DNA of 26,639 nt, from positions 1 to 26,639 of the forward strand of contig CAZWSX010000052.1 in the NCBI GenBank assembly GCA_964636985.1, written 5' to 3'. The notes under the pieces are model-generated. The model did no database searches, was not told where the DNA came from, and saw only the letters and a program-made list of their open reading frames with translations. The position numbers and the translations under genes were made by a program. Positions 1 through 7,812 of the stretch are shown here, in pieces. This stretch comes from CAZWSX01 sp964636985 (lineage in GTDB: Bacteria; Planctomycetota; Planctomycetia; Pirellulales; Pirellulaceae). Each line of letters starts with the position of its first letter. Position 1 is the stretch's first letter.

Positions 1-1021
1 GCCGGGCCATAGCAGATGCGGTGTAGTGCTGCTTCGCAATCGATTGGATGGCGCGGCGGCGGTCTCTTGGCATGGCGCAGGCTTGTTGCAGTGCTGCCCC
101 GACTTCGCTTGAATCGTGCTTGCGGTCGACCTTAATCGTCAGCTCGCCGTGCTCTTGTTCGAGCGCCGCAAGCCACGGCAGGTTGGTCGCCACCACTGGC
201 ACGCCCGCCAGCCAGGCTTCGGTCACAGCAAGCGGGTGAGCTTCGCTGGGCGAGAGGAGCGCGAAGACATCGGCCGCGGCTAGCAAATCGCCTACGTGAT
301 CGCGAGGCGGCAAATAGAACATTCGCCCGTCGGCGCGTTGCGACATCGCCCCGAGGTCGGGTGTTTCTGAGGCGAGAGGCCCGCAGACCATGAGCAACCA
401 ATTGTCCGGTAAGGTGCCTACGCCGGATGCAAGCGCAGGGACGTCTTTATCTTGCATGACGCGGCCGATATGCGCAACCAGCTTTTGATGCGGGCCAACG
501 CCGAACCTGGTCCTGGTGGCTCCGCGCCCTTCGATCGGCATGGCGCGAGAGAGGTCGGCGCCGTTGGGGAGAATGGTCATCGCGTCGCGGTACTCGACGG
601 GGAGCACACCGCGGCAGACTTCGTTAACGCCCGTCAGCTTGGCACCGGATGAAAGAGCATCGTCAACGGCCAGCTTGGTCCAACTGCAAAGAGTCGCTCC
701 GTGGATGCAGCTGACGGTCGGGACTCTCCGCTCGGTCGCGAGCGGGCCCAGGCTGCAGTTTCCCCATCCGATGACAACGTCGGCGAAAGCATGCCACTGG
801 TCGGCGACCACTGGCGACGGGAGAATCGCGACGTCGCGAGGCATCGCGGCCCGCGTGATCACATGGACCAGGCTCCAATTGTTGACGGCAACCACGGTCG
901 GTATCACGCGCGATCGGTCGAACTCGCGGCAAAGCGAGATGATCCACCGCTCCGCGCCGCCCAGATGGAGCGCGTAGGTCAAAAACGCCACACGCAGCGG
1001 TTGCTTTGCCACCGTCGTCAT
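1..1021 (-). CDS. Glycosyltransferase family 4 (GT-B), C-terminus cut by window edge
   Basis: The minus strand is open from an ATG at 1021 to the left edge, giving 340 codons without a stop. The N-terminus reads as a Rossmann start (RVAFLTYALHLGGAERW), with the GGAER loop typical of GT4 enzymes. The middle has a second-domain start (KLVAHIGRVMQDKD). Near the end is an EX7E motif in the segment SPSEAHPLAVTEAWLAG, followed by VPVVAT, which is diagnostic of retaining GT4 transferases that use nucleotide sugars. Family members usually run 350-400 residues, so only a few dozen residues should be missing. It lies 50 bp downstream of the Trp/Gly-rich structural gene on the same strand, so it may be the last gene of the leftward operon and modify virion or cell-surface glycans. 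It could equally be a host gene flanking the element. The donor and acceptor cannot be told. Confidence 0.85.
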   Translation of the reverse strand, partial: MTTVAKQPLRVAFLTYALHLGGAERWIISLCREFDRSRVIPTVVAVNNWSLVHVITRAAMPRDVAILPSPVVADQWHAFADVVIGWGNCSLGPLATERRVPTVSCIHGATLCSWTKLAVDDALSSGAKLTGVNEVCRGVLPVEYRDAMTILPNGADLSRAMPIEGRGATRTRFGVGPHQKLVAHIGRVMQDKDVPALASGVGTLPDNWLLMVCGPLASETPDLGAMSQRADGRMFYLPPRDHVGDLLAAADVFALLSPSEAHPLAVTEAWLAGVPVVATNLPWLAALEQEHGELTIKVDRKHDSSEVGAALQQACAMPRDRRRAIQSIAKQHYTASAMAR

Positions 1022-1071
1022 CCTGGGCAATCTGGAGGTCGAAGAGAGTTGTTGCCTGGTGGGCGCAACGA

Positions 1072-3111
1072 TCACTCGAAGAGGTCTTGGCGAGAAAAGA
1101 CGATCCCCGCCGGCGAGAAGTTGATCTTCTCTTCGGACAGGTTGTGGAGTTCGAGCCAGTCTTGAGGCGTGAGGTAGACAATCGTCTCGCCTGCCACGTT
1201 TTCGGCCGATACCTTGAGCGACCCGTCGTACTTGCTCCAGACGTGCGCGTAGCGGCTGAGTGCGAGTGCGACTCGCTCCTCGGTCTCTCCCTTGTCGTTC
1301 ACTCGGAACACCTTGATGCCGACGGTGGCATAACCTTCGGTTGGGTTCCAACTCGGTCCTGGATCGGAATAGGCGAGTGTGCCATTCATGTGAATGCGGT
1401 AGGCCCCCGCTTCTTGCGGCCGCAGCTTGAGCGGCTCATTCACATCGGCCGACGGCGGAGAGAAGAGCACCGCGGGGAGGCCGGCGCCGCCCGAGTAGAA
1501 GCCGACTTGAGGTTGGTCGTCTTCGTTGACGAACTCGAACTCGCCCGGCTCCCATTCGTTGGCGCTGACGACGATGGCCGAGTAGCGGGGTTGCTTGCCA
1601 TAGGAGACATGGAGCTTGGGCCACTCGGGGGTCGGCGCCAGTTGCCAATAGCCGCGTCCCGTGACGCCGGCTTCGATCATGTAGGGGCGATTGGGATCGT
1701 CCTTCTCACCGAAATGCAGTTCGGTGATTGTTCCGCTTCCGTCGCCATAGTCGCGCCACACGACGGTGTGAATCCGCTGGTCGGGCACAATCTCCAGGAC
1801 ACCGGCATAGTGCTGTTGCGACTGATGAACATCGTTCTTATGGCGGGCGAGCCAGCGCCGCGCAAGTTCCACGGCCCGCTTGCGCGTTTTGTCGCTTATC
1901 TGCGATAGCGAGGTGGGCAGGATCTCCTCCGGGACATCAAAATCAACAGCGGTCGCATCGACGATGTTGGCATGGCCGAAGCCATCTTTCATTTCGCGAA
2001 TGTCTTTGGGGCCAACCATCAATCGCGTCAACTTGATTGCTGGCGGAGCGCTGGAGTCGCCCCAGCCGAGCCCCCACAGTCCGCCCCAACCGCCCCACCC
2101 CCAGCCACCCCATCCCCAACCGCCCCAGCCCGAACCCCAACCATAGCCACCCCAGTAGCTGTTCCACCAACCACCCCAATAACCCCAGCCGCTCCAACCA
2201 TTCCACCAATTGCCCCACCATCCGTACCACGGAGAAGTTGGCGAATCGACTTTGGGCTGAAGGATGTTTCCTTCGCCGTCGGCTTGCGCGCCAAATACGG
2301 GAAACCAAACGCTGATCGAATGCGGCAATCGAGCCGCCCGCGACTCTTGATCGCCAAAGTCGTAAACGAGCGGTTCCTTGCGGCGCTTGGCATTAGGCAC
2401 TTCGGCCATGTCGATGACACGAACGTCGCGGCCGATGGGATCGAAGACCACCTCCCACGTCATGTGGCGGAGCACGGCGCACCAGGCCCGCCAGACGGGC
2501 GTGCCGATAAACAGCGTCTGCTGCGGCACCAAGTCGGGAAATTCCGGATACTTGATTTTGAAGTCGCGATTTTTGAAGAACTGCGTCGACAGATCGTAAA
2601 GCGGAAGGAGGCCGTCTTGAGAATCGGGCTCGGGATTGGGCCCAGCTTGCCAGGTTTCGAGTCCTTGGAGCACGGCTCTCCAGGGAGCCGTGGGAAAACG
2701 GACATAACCGGAAGGCATTTGCGCCCACAGTCCGCGCAGGTCTTCAAACTCGACGACGACGGGCGCGTCCTTATCGTCGTCCAGGGCAGGCACAATCGTG
2801 TACCAGCGGATAACCATCCAGCCGTGAAATTTGGTGGTGCGATCTCCATCGTGCCAGGTAATCACCAGCGGCTTGTCTTGCGCGAGCTTCTCTGCATCGC
2901 CGCGGACCATAAGCAAGGCGGCCTTGCCGGGCTTGTAGCCTCGCGGCAATTCGATCGAATTCACTTTGCCGTACCAATCGGTGGGCGTGCCGTTGCGGAT
3001 CGCGTCTTCGTAGAGCGGGCTGGGATCGAGAACTCCCTTGCCCTCGATCTCGATCCACGGCGCGATGCCAATGCCATCCTGCTCAGCCTGGTCGGCGGCG
3101 GTTCTGCCCAT
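1072..3111 (-). CDS. Large phage-associated protein with Trp/Gly-rich insert
   Basis: This 679-residue protein has no family I recognise. Residues 1-290 look like a folded, beta-rich domain with many aromatics (GIGIAPWIEIEGKG, GWMVIRWYTIVPAL, TWEVVFDPIGRDVRVIDM). Residues 295-350 are a low-complexity segment of Trp, Gly, Tyr and Asn with 20 tryptophans in 56 residues. The remaining 330 residues return to normal composition and end in a beta-rich region resembling a phage tail or fibre-associated protein. There is no signal peptide or membrane segment. The gene is downstream of the portal-toxin and candidate immunity genes and upstream of the glycosyltransferase. A virion surface or tail role is inference from context. 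The ATG at 3111 has a weak AAGGA about 12 bases upstream. Confidence 0.75.
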   Translation of the reverse strand: MGRTAADQAEQDGIGIAPWIEIEGKGVLDPSPLYEDAIRNGTPTDWYGKVNSIELPRGYKPGKAALLMVRGDAEKLAQDKPLVITWHDGDRTTKFHGWMVIRWYTIVPALDDDKDAPVVVEFEDLRGLWAQMPSGYVRFPTAPWRAVLQGLETWQAGPNPEPDSQDGLLPLYDLSTQFFKNRDFKIKYPEFPDLVPQQTLFIGTPVWRAWCAVLRHMTWEVVFDPIGRDVRVIDMAEVPNAKRRKEPLVYDFGDQESRAARLPHSISVWFPVFGAQADGEGNILQPKVDSPTSPWYGWWGNWWNGWSGWGYWGGWWNSYWGGYGWGSGWGGWGWGGWGWGGWGGLWGLGWGDSSAPPAIKLTRLMVGPKDIREMKDGFGHANIVDATAVDFDVPEEILPTSLSQISDKTRKRAVELARRWLARHKNDVHQSQQHYAGVLEIVPDQRIHTVVWRDYGDGSGTITELHFGEKDDPNRPYMIEAGVTGRGYWQLAPTPEWPKLHVSYGKQPRYSAIVVSANEWEPGEFEFVNEDDQPQVGFYSGGAGLPAVLFSPPSADVNEPLKLRPQEAGAYRIHMNGTLAYSDPGPSWNPTEGYATVGIKVFRVNDKGETEERVALALSRYAHVWSKYDGSLKVSAENVAGETIVYLTPQDWLELHNLSEEKINFSPAGIVFSRQDLFE
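2059..2232 (-). repeat. Trp-Gly low-complexity coding repeat
   Basis: On the minus strand this stretch is built of TGG and GGN codons in short tandem units such as GGWGWGGWGWGG (residues 294-351 of the host gene). The plus strand shows a matching run of CCA/CCC codons. The repeat is in frame and stop-free across its whole length, so it is translated rather than a broken insertion. Confidence 0.9.
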
Positions 3112-3384
3112 GACGGATTTATGTCCTTGAAGATTGTTTGGCCGCAGAGGGCACAGAGAGATTGAGCGTTGCGGCGCGAGTGTTCGTGCGCCGCAACACT
3201 TTGGACTTACGTAACGAGCCAGAAGACATTCGTTGAGAGTCGAATTGCCGTCATTCGCTCAACGCTTGCAAACCGCATGTCGCTGGTCCGCGTTGGCAAT
3301 ATGCCGCGCCTTGCATTTCAGAACGAGACCCTTGGGGGGACTTTATCTGTCATCTACAAACAGACAAACCGAGAAGGTGTCACC
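3112..3384. other. Intergenic region with perfect inverted repeat and CACAGAG-type repeat
   Basis: No convincing gene is present in this 273-bp gap. It holds a purine-rich CGCAGAGGGCACAGAGAGA stretch at about 3143-3161 and a perfect 10-bp inverted repeat (GTTGCGGCGC at 3168-3177 and GCGCCGCAAC at 3188-3197) with a 10-base loop. The hairpin lies between the second immunity candidate and the Trp/Gly-rich gene. No T-tract follows on either strand, so it is not a standard intrinsic terminator. Confidence 0.6.
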
Positions 3385-3786
3385 TTATGAACCTTCGATC
3401 CACTTCAACACGTCGGCCAACATTGCCGTAACTCGGTTCCCCGTTTGAAACCTCTGTTCCAACTCATCCAGGAGATCCTTGGGTGAGTCAGGAAAGTCAT
3501 TTAGCGAAAACGCGCGCACGTCAGGGATTGGACCACGTCCGGAAAGAAAAATAACGCGGTCGCCCTGAAAACAAGCAGCGACAAAATGAGCGTCCTCGGC
3601 CGCATCGTAATCTGCAACGAGCAGATCCCAATGGCTTGACGATGCTTCATCAGGATGTTGGCCCGCCTCTTCGGCGTAGCTCTCAAGGTATTCTTTAAGC
3701 CATCCCTCAATGTTCTTGAGGGTCAGGCGATTGTGCTCACCGCTGTTGCTCGTGAGTTGAGCAAGTTGAGTTTGTAACGGGTGCAT
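3385..3786 (-). CDS. Small acidic protein, second candidate immunity protein
   Basis: This is a 133-residue acidic protein that I do not recognise. The ATG at 3786 is chosen over an upstream TTG because GGAG sits about five bases before it. The sequence is soluble and mixed alpha/beta, with HWDLLVADYDAAEDAHFVAACF and VIFLSGRGPIPDVRAFSLNDFPDS; no membrane segment or signal peptide is seen. It is the second small gene after the portal-toxin fusion. In polymorphic toxin loci, arrays of small acidic genes just after the toxin are commonly immunity genes. Here that is inference from position, size and acidity only. Its base composition is less GC-rich than the structural genes. Confidence 0.7.
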   Translation of the reverse strand: MHPLQTQLAQLTSNSGEHNRLTLKNIEGWLKEYLESYAEEAGQHPDEASSSHWDLLVADYDAAEDAHFVAACFQGDRVIFLSGRGPIPDVRAFSLNDFPDSPKDLLDELEQRFQTGNRVTAMLADVLKWIEGS

Positions 3787-3894
3787 GTTATCTCCACTCA
3801 ATGTCGAAACCTTGGCCGCTTTTAGGCATGAACAGGCGGCGGAGATCCGCGCGCCAGCGACGGGGTGACCTCAAAGAGTGCGATTGGCTCTCAA

Positions 3895-4227
3895 CTATTT
3901 ATCGTCGGAATCCTCTTGTTGAAAATGATAGTCGACGAACATTTCGGCAAAATCCTGGGGGACTAGCTCCTCGCCATTGGTGCGGGCTTTGTCGCGATTT
4001 TTGATCCAGACTTCGACTACTTGCTTCTTAAATGCGTCGTCAAAATCCATTTGAGAGGCGACGACTTCTTCCCACGTTCCGTTCGCCCCAAACGCTTTCC
4101 GAAGGTGCGGCGTGGCTTGGTCGATTAGCTTCTCCTCGGCGGCAGACAATTTGCCTATTGTTTTAAGGATGTAGCACTCGAGGAACCGCAAAAAGATATT
4201 GTCAACGTAACGTTCTGGATCGATCAT
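3895..4227 (-). CDS. Small acidic protein, probable immunity protein of the adjacent toxin
   Basis: This 110-residue protein is the first gene after the portal-toxin fusion, 123 bp downstream of it on the same strand. It is alpha-helical and acidic, with an N-terminal segment YVDNIFLRFLECYILKTIG, a central ANGTWEEVVASQMDFDDAFKK and a charged C-terminus. No transmembrane helix or signal is visible, which fits a cytoplasmic protein that binds a nuclease toxin. The ATG at 4227 is preferred; a GTG at 4239 would add four residues. I do not recognise a named immunity family, so the role is inferred from order and size. Its AT-richer composition suggests it was acquired together with the toxin tip. 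Confidence 0.75.
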   Translation of the reverse strand: MIDPERYVDNIFLRFLECYILKTIGKLSAAEEKLIDQATPHLRKAFGANGTWEEVVASQMDFDDAFKKQVVEVWIKNRDKARTNGEELVPQDFAEMFVDYHFQQEDSDDK

Positions 4228-4350
4228 GGCTGAATTCACTAGATAAAAAATGGAAGGTCTACGTTACCGAGTTGGCCAAGTTAAAGTTGGAAGGCATTCG
4301 ATTCAGAATGAATTGTCATCCATGTCTCTGCTCTGTCGCAAGTGAGTGTT

Positions 4351-4716
4351 TCAATCTCTCTTTGGGCGTTTAGGGCGGTTCTTTGGGGCACCTCTTGGAA
4401 TCGCCCACTGACTGTATCCACCGGCGGCGCCTGGGTCAGGGTGCAATAGTCGCCAGAAAGGTGAACCGGGTGTGTGTTGGACTCTTGGTACGAGACGCAT
4501 CACACCCTCTCTCCCACCGGCAGTTGATCTTGACGCGTGCTCCCAAGTCCAACCTTTAGGCACATTTCGTCTACCTCGGAGGGCATCCCGTATCCCAGGA
4601 ATAATGGCTTCCATCGTCTGAGCAAAGTCCTCCGATGCTTCCAATTCCGCGATGAGAGCGGCTTTGCCCCTCGCGAAGTGAACTCCCCGAGATCTCCCCA
4701 AGTCTTTGGGGTCTAG
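4351..4716 (-). other. Toxin-like nuclease domain (WHH/HNH-Endo VII-type) at portal C-terminus
   Basis: These bases encode residues 970-1090 of the portal fusion. The order of motifs is a helical lead-in (VHFARGKAALIAELEASEDF, then AIIPGIRDAL), then GWTWEHAS, then a strand and helix GVMRLVPRVQHTPGS, then FWRLLHPDP and GGYSQWAIP, and finally a basic tail. In known WHH-type toxin nucleases the first motif is usually W-H-H followed by a Q/R-LVP..H motif. Here it is W-E-H, so one metal or catalytic position may be changed. A nuclease role follows from family knowledge; that the domain is active is inference. Confidence 0.65.
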
Positions 4717-7623
4717 TTGAAACTCAAATGCAGAGCTGTACGCCCGCGGCTTGGCCGGCGGAATCGAAGATCCTTTCGCACGTGATACCGTTCGTGTGCG
4801 ATTTTCGCCGGTAGACAAAGACTTTCCGACGTCTTTTGGTGGCGGCTCCGAATTGAACGCCCTCGAAGGAAGTTGGCCGCCTCTGTGATCGGCATTGGTC
4901 GGTTCCGTGCCATGGGACGAACTCGAATCGCCTTGCAACGATGTTGAAGTCCGCATGAGTTCTGAACTCATGGTCGGCGCATTCGCCGTGCGTGGAGATT
5001 CGAACGTGAGTGGTTTGGGCTTCTCGAAGTGTTTGGATCCGATGCTTGCGGCACGGCTCCGGATCGTTTCCAACGCTGCCCGATGCCGCTGCGACAATCC
5101 TTCCCGTAAGCTGCGGATTTGCTCCGCGGACCCTGGCTTGTAAGTCCCTTCGAGCCGTTGCAGCGTCGAGCCGCCAACCGTTTTGCCGCTACGCGCTGCT
5201 CGAGCGGCGCCAGCCGCCGCTACGATGTTAAGAGCGTCTTCGAATTTGAAACCCGGCGTCGTCGGGTTGAAGAAGGCATCGAAGGACCGCGCGAATTGGC
5301 CGTAGCCCGCAAGGATTTTGTTCTTGAAATCCTTTGCTCCGATCATTCGTTCATATTCCGGCGTGCCGGGCGCCGGGATGATTGCGGAACCTCCGTCCGC
5401 GATCGTCCGCTCGAGCTCTGCCCACCGGTCTTCCCAAAGAATTTCCATGAGCCGGAGATGGAATTCTTCCTGCGTGAATTCGGCTCCCTTGAACGAATCG
5501 AACACTCTTTGCTTGAGCGCGCTGGCGCCATCTTGCGGATGCTCCGGGTGATTCGAGTGGTAGACGTACCAGACGAGCCACGCATCGGTTCCGTAACTAG
5601 GCTCGATCGGTTTGACCCCGACGTTCTCAGGGACGAGCCCTTTGGTGAGACCGGGAAGCAGTTTTTCAGGCGGTTCGACGTAATCGAAGCCAGGCGGAAT
5701 CTCAGCAGAACGTCCTTCCTTGCGCAGTGCTCGAGCCAGAATTCTTCGTTCCAGCGGCGAGGCGAGAGTCAGCTTCTCGGGTGGGATGGGCGTGTTGCCG
5801 CTGTAGTGCATCCCATTGATCCACACACCCCATCCAGGAGGTCGCACGCCTTTCGTGATCTCGCGTTTGGGCGCGCTGTTGGCTAGCCTCCAATTTTCAT
5901 CCTGAATCTTTTGGTGCGCCTCCCGAGCCATCGCCTCCTTCCGGTAAGGCCACTCCCTTCCCGGTGTTCGCTTCGGTGCTTCACCGAGTGCTTTTTCTAG
6001 GACTGCGTCTACGTACTTGGCCGCTCCATCGCCTCGGATGACTCGATCATTCCCTCGCATGCTCCAAGCTTGCTTTGCCAACTCATTGAGACGATCCAAC
6101 TGCTCCTGCGTGAAGTTGTTGAACGTCCCCTCGTAGCCGTCGATCCGCCCGCCCTCGACTGGTTGATCCTGCTCGCGCCACTTTTCCTCGAAGATTCGAC
6201 GTTCTTCTGGAGATGCTTGGTTGAAGTCCTTCACGGGGATGAATTCGCCACCCGGATAGAACTTGCGTTTGATCGAGACACCTCCCTTGGGCGCGCGAGG
6301 TTGGTTGGGGTCCCATCCCATACGGTGCCATGGGGAGTCGAGCCCCATCCGCAGCAAGTCGTTGACCTGCCGGGCGTTTGACGGATCGCCTTTTGGAGAA
6401 TCACTCGACTCACTGGGGGCTGGCGATGGCCCCGCGTTGTTTTGCTGCGCGAGCATCTGATCGGCGAGCGGCCTCGTTGTGATCTCGTACTGATGCCCCG
6501 GTCCGAAGTTGATCTCGACAAGCTTTTCAATCACGCGATCAACGTCGCAGATCAGATCGCTGAGCCACTGTTCGAGAATGCAGTAGGTCGCTTGTTGAGG
6601 AACGGCTTTGCCGGCCCAGGACCCGGTGGCTTCGCTTTTGAGGACGTCGTCGGCGATCCCCATCGCGTTAAGGATCTCGGCGTCGAGTTCCTTGGGATAT
6701 TGCAGGATGTGGGACGGATTGTTGCTGACCTGCGATTCCTCGACTTTCCAGCGCGGTGTGCCGTTGGCATCGACTTCGCTCGGCAGTGCAAAGACTCCGC
6801 CGGTGCGGATTGTCTCCACGATCTGCATGGCGATCTCGTGGTTGGGGATCTGCTTGGTCGTTCCATCGGGCTGCTGGACCGTGCTGTAGCCCGAGGGATA
6901 GTAGATCCGCGTGCCGCGGTAGCCGTCCTTGGTCATGAAGAGACGGCGGACATCGAGCGCGCCACCACTGCCGTGCTTGTCCCACCAAGGGGAAAACGCA
7001 GCAGCCAATACCGTCCAGCCAAACCATTGGCCTGACTGCGGATGATGCGCATGCCAGATCGCGCGCGGGAAAGCGAGCGCGATTTTGTCCTGCTCGCGGC
7101 GGTTCGCTTGTGTCTTCTGCAGACGGCGGAACTCGACGCCGACAAGAGCCCCATCCTGAACGACGGGGCGGACATCGCCGTGGTCGCGGACCAGGATCTG
7201 ATCGACTTCGAGCTGCGCATCGCGTGTGCGGCGGAACGTAACTTCGCCGGCGCCCCAGCCCCAGATCTGCGCCGAGTCGAGCAGTCGCGCGATCCCCCGT
7301 TTCCACAATCGTTGCAACTGCCGGTGGACGAATTGCCCGATGGCGGGATCGCTCGCGCGTATGCCAGGCAGCCAGCGACCTTGCTCTTGATAGGCGAACT
7401 CGACCGAAAGAAGCGGAGCCTTCCGCGCCGCCAGCGCGAGTTGCACGGCGCTATCGGACAACATCCGGCGGACCCACTCGGCGTTGAGCCTCGGCAGATC
7501 GCGCGGATAACGCAGCGGAGGGATGATCACTGGCGTGTAGTGCGCCGTCGCCGTGTGGCCTACCCAACGTTCGGCCGGCGTGGAGTCGAGTTGTGCGGCA
7601 CTGCGCTGAGTCATTCCATCCAT
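4351..7623 (-). CDS. DUF935 (Mu gp29-like) portal protein fused to C-terminal toxin nuclease
   Basis: This 1090-residue protein is about twice the length of a normal portal. Residues 1-395 match the Mu gp29/DUF935 portal pattern: RDLPRLNAEWVRRMLSDSAV at the start, then SAQIWGWGAGEVTF, FPRAIWHAHHP, NHEIAMQIVETIRTGG, GIADDVLKSEATGSWAGKA and a DVDRVIEKLVEINFG helix. Portals form the dodecameric DNA gate of the capsid vertex. Residues 396-450 are a Ser/Pro/Gly linker. Residues 450-860 are unknown and hold a duplicated YxGxxxIP...ASPxERRI module. Residues 880-965 form a disordered Ser/Thr/Pro linker. Residues 970-1090 look like an HNH/Endo VII-like nuclease (WTWEHAS, VMRLVPRVQHTPGS, LLHP, GGYSQW). 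Such tips are typical of polymorphic toxins. Small candidate immunity genes follow. The start at 7623 has no clear Shine-Dalgarno; 7614 is an alternative. The portal call is fairly firm, the toxin call moderately so. Confidence 0.85.
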   Translation of the reverse strand: MDGMTQRSAAQLDSTPAERWVGHTATAHYTPVIIPPLRYPRDLPRLNAEWVRRMLSDSAVQLALAARKAPLLSVEFAYQEQGRWLPGIRASDPAIGQFVHRQLQRLWKRGIARLLDSAQIWGWGAGEVTFRRTRDAQLEVDQILVRDHGDVRPVVQDGALVGVEFRRLQKTQANRREQDKIALAFPRAIWHAHHPQSGQWFGWTVLAAAFSPWWDKHGSGGALDVRRLFMTKDGYRGTRIYYPSGYSTVQQPDGTTKQIPNHEIAMQIVETIRTGGVFALPSEVDANGTPRWKVEESQVSNNPSHILQYPKELDAEILNAMGIADDVLKSEATGSWAGKAVPQQATYCILEQWLSDLICDVDRVIEKLVEINFGPGHQYEITTRPLADQMLAQQNNAGPSPAPSESSDSPKGDPSNARQVNDLLRMGLDSPWHRMGWDPNQPRAPKGGVSIKRKFYPGGEFIPVKDFNQASPEERRIFEEKWREQDQPVEGGRIDGYEGTFNNFTQEQLDRLNELAKQAWSMRGNDRVIRGDGAAKYVDAVLEKALGEAPKRTPGREWPYRKEAMAREAHQKIQDENWRLANSAPKREITKGVRPPGWGVWINGMHYSGNTPIPPEKLTLASPLERRILARALRKEGRSAEIPPGFDYVEPPEKLLPGLTKGLVPENVGVKPIEPSYGTDAWLVWYVYHSNHPEHPQDGASALKQRVFDSFKGAEFTQEEFHLRLMEILWEDRWAELERTIADGGSAIIPAPGTPEYERMIGAKDFKNKILAGYGQFARSFDAFFNPTTPGFKFEDALNIVAAAGAARAARSGKTVGGSTLQRLEGTYKPGSAEQIRSLREGLSQRHRAALETIRSRAASIGSKHFEKPKPLTFESPRTANAPTMSSELMRTSTSLQGDSSSSHGTEPTNADHRGGQLPSRAFNSEPPPKDVGKSLSTGENRTRTVSRAKGSSIPPAKPRAYSSAFEFQLDPKDLGRSRGVHFARGKAALIAELEASEDFAQTMEAIIPGIRDALRGRRNVPKGWTWEHASRSTAGGREGVMRLVPRVQHTPGSPFWRLLHPDPGAAGGYSQWAIPRGAPKNRPKRPKRD

Positions 7624-7812
7624 GGCTGCACGCGAGAAAGTTGAGAGTGGGAGATAGGGAGTGTGGGAGAAGGGGGGCGGGAGAGGCTACGAGCGCGCAA
7701 AGCTCACCCACTCCTCACGGTTTGGAAAACACAGAGGCACGGAGATCACAGAAGGGCGAGAAGACGCTGCCCCCTCAGACCTGGAGCCCGAGGCTTGAAG
7801 TCTGACGCCTTG
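7624..7812. other. Intergenic region with purine-rich and degenerate hairpin repeats
   Basis: This 189-bp gap has no convincing gene. It contains a GGGAGA-rich purine tract (about 7645-7690), an ACACAGAGGCACGGAGATCA stretch at 7731-7750, and a degenerate copy of the CCTGGAGCC / GGCTTGAAG hairpin repeat at about 7774-7803. No clear promoter or Shine-Dalgarno for the portal gene is visible. Confidence 0.55.

Noticed and set aside
1972..3165. A 397-codon plus-strand open frame, rich in Pro, across from the Trp/Gly-rich gene
   Set aside because: It is the antisense of the TGG/GGN repeat (giving CCA/CCC Pro codons), has no ribosome-binding site, and the minus-strand frame has better coding character and fits the operon.
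5119..5886. A 255-codon plus-strand open frame inside the portal-toxin gene
   Set aside because: It is a long high-GC shadow frame; its product has no recognisable features, whereas the minus-strand frame is a clear portal fusion.
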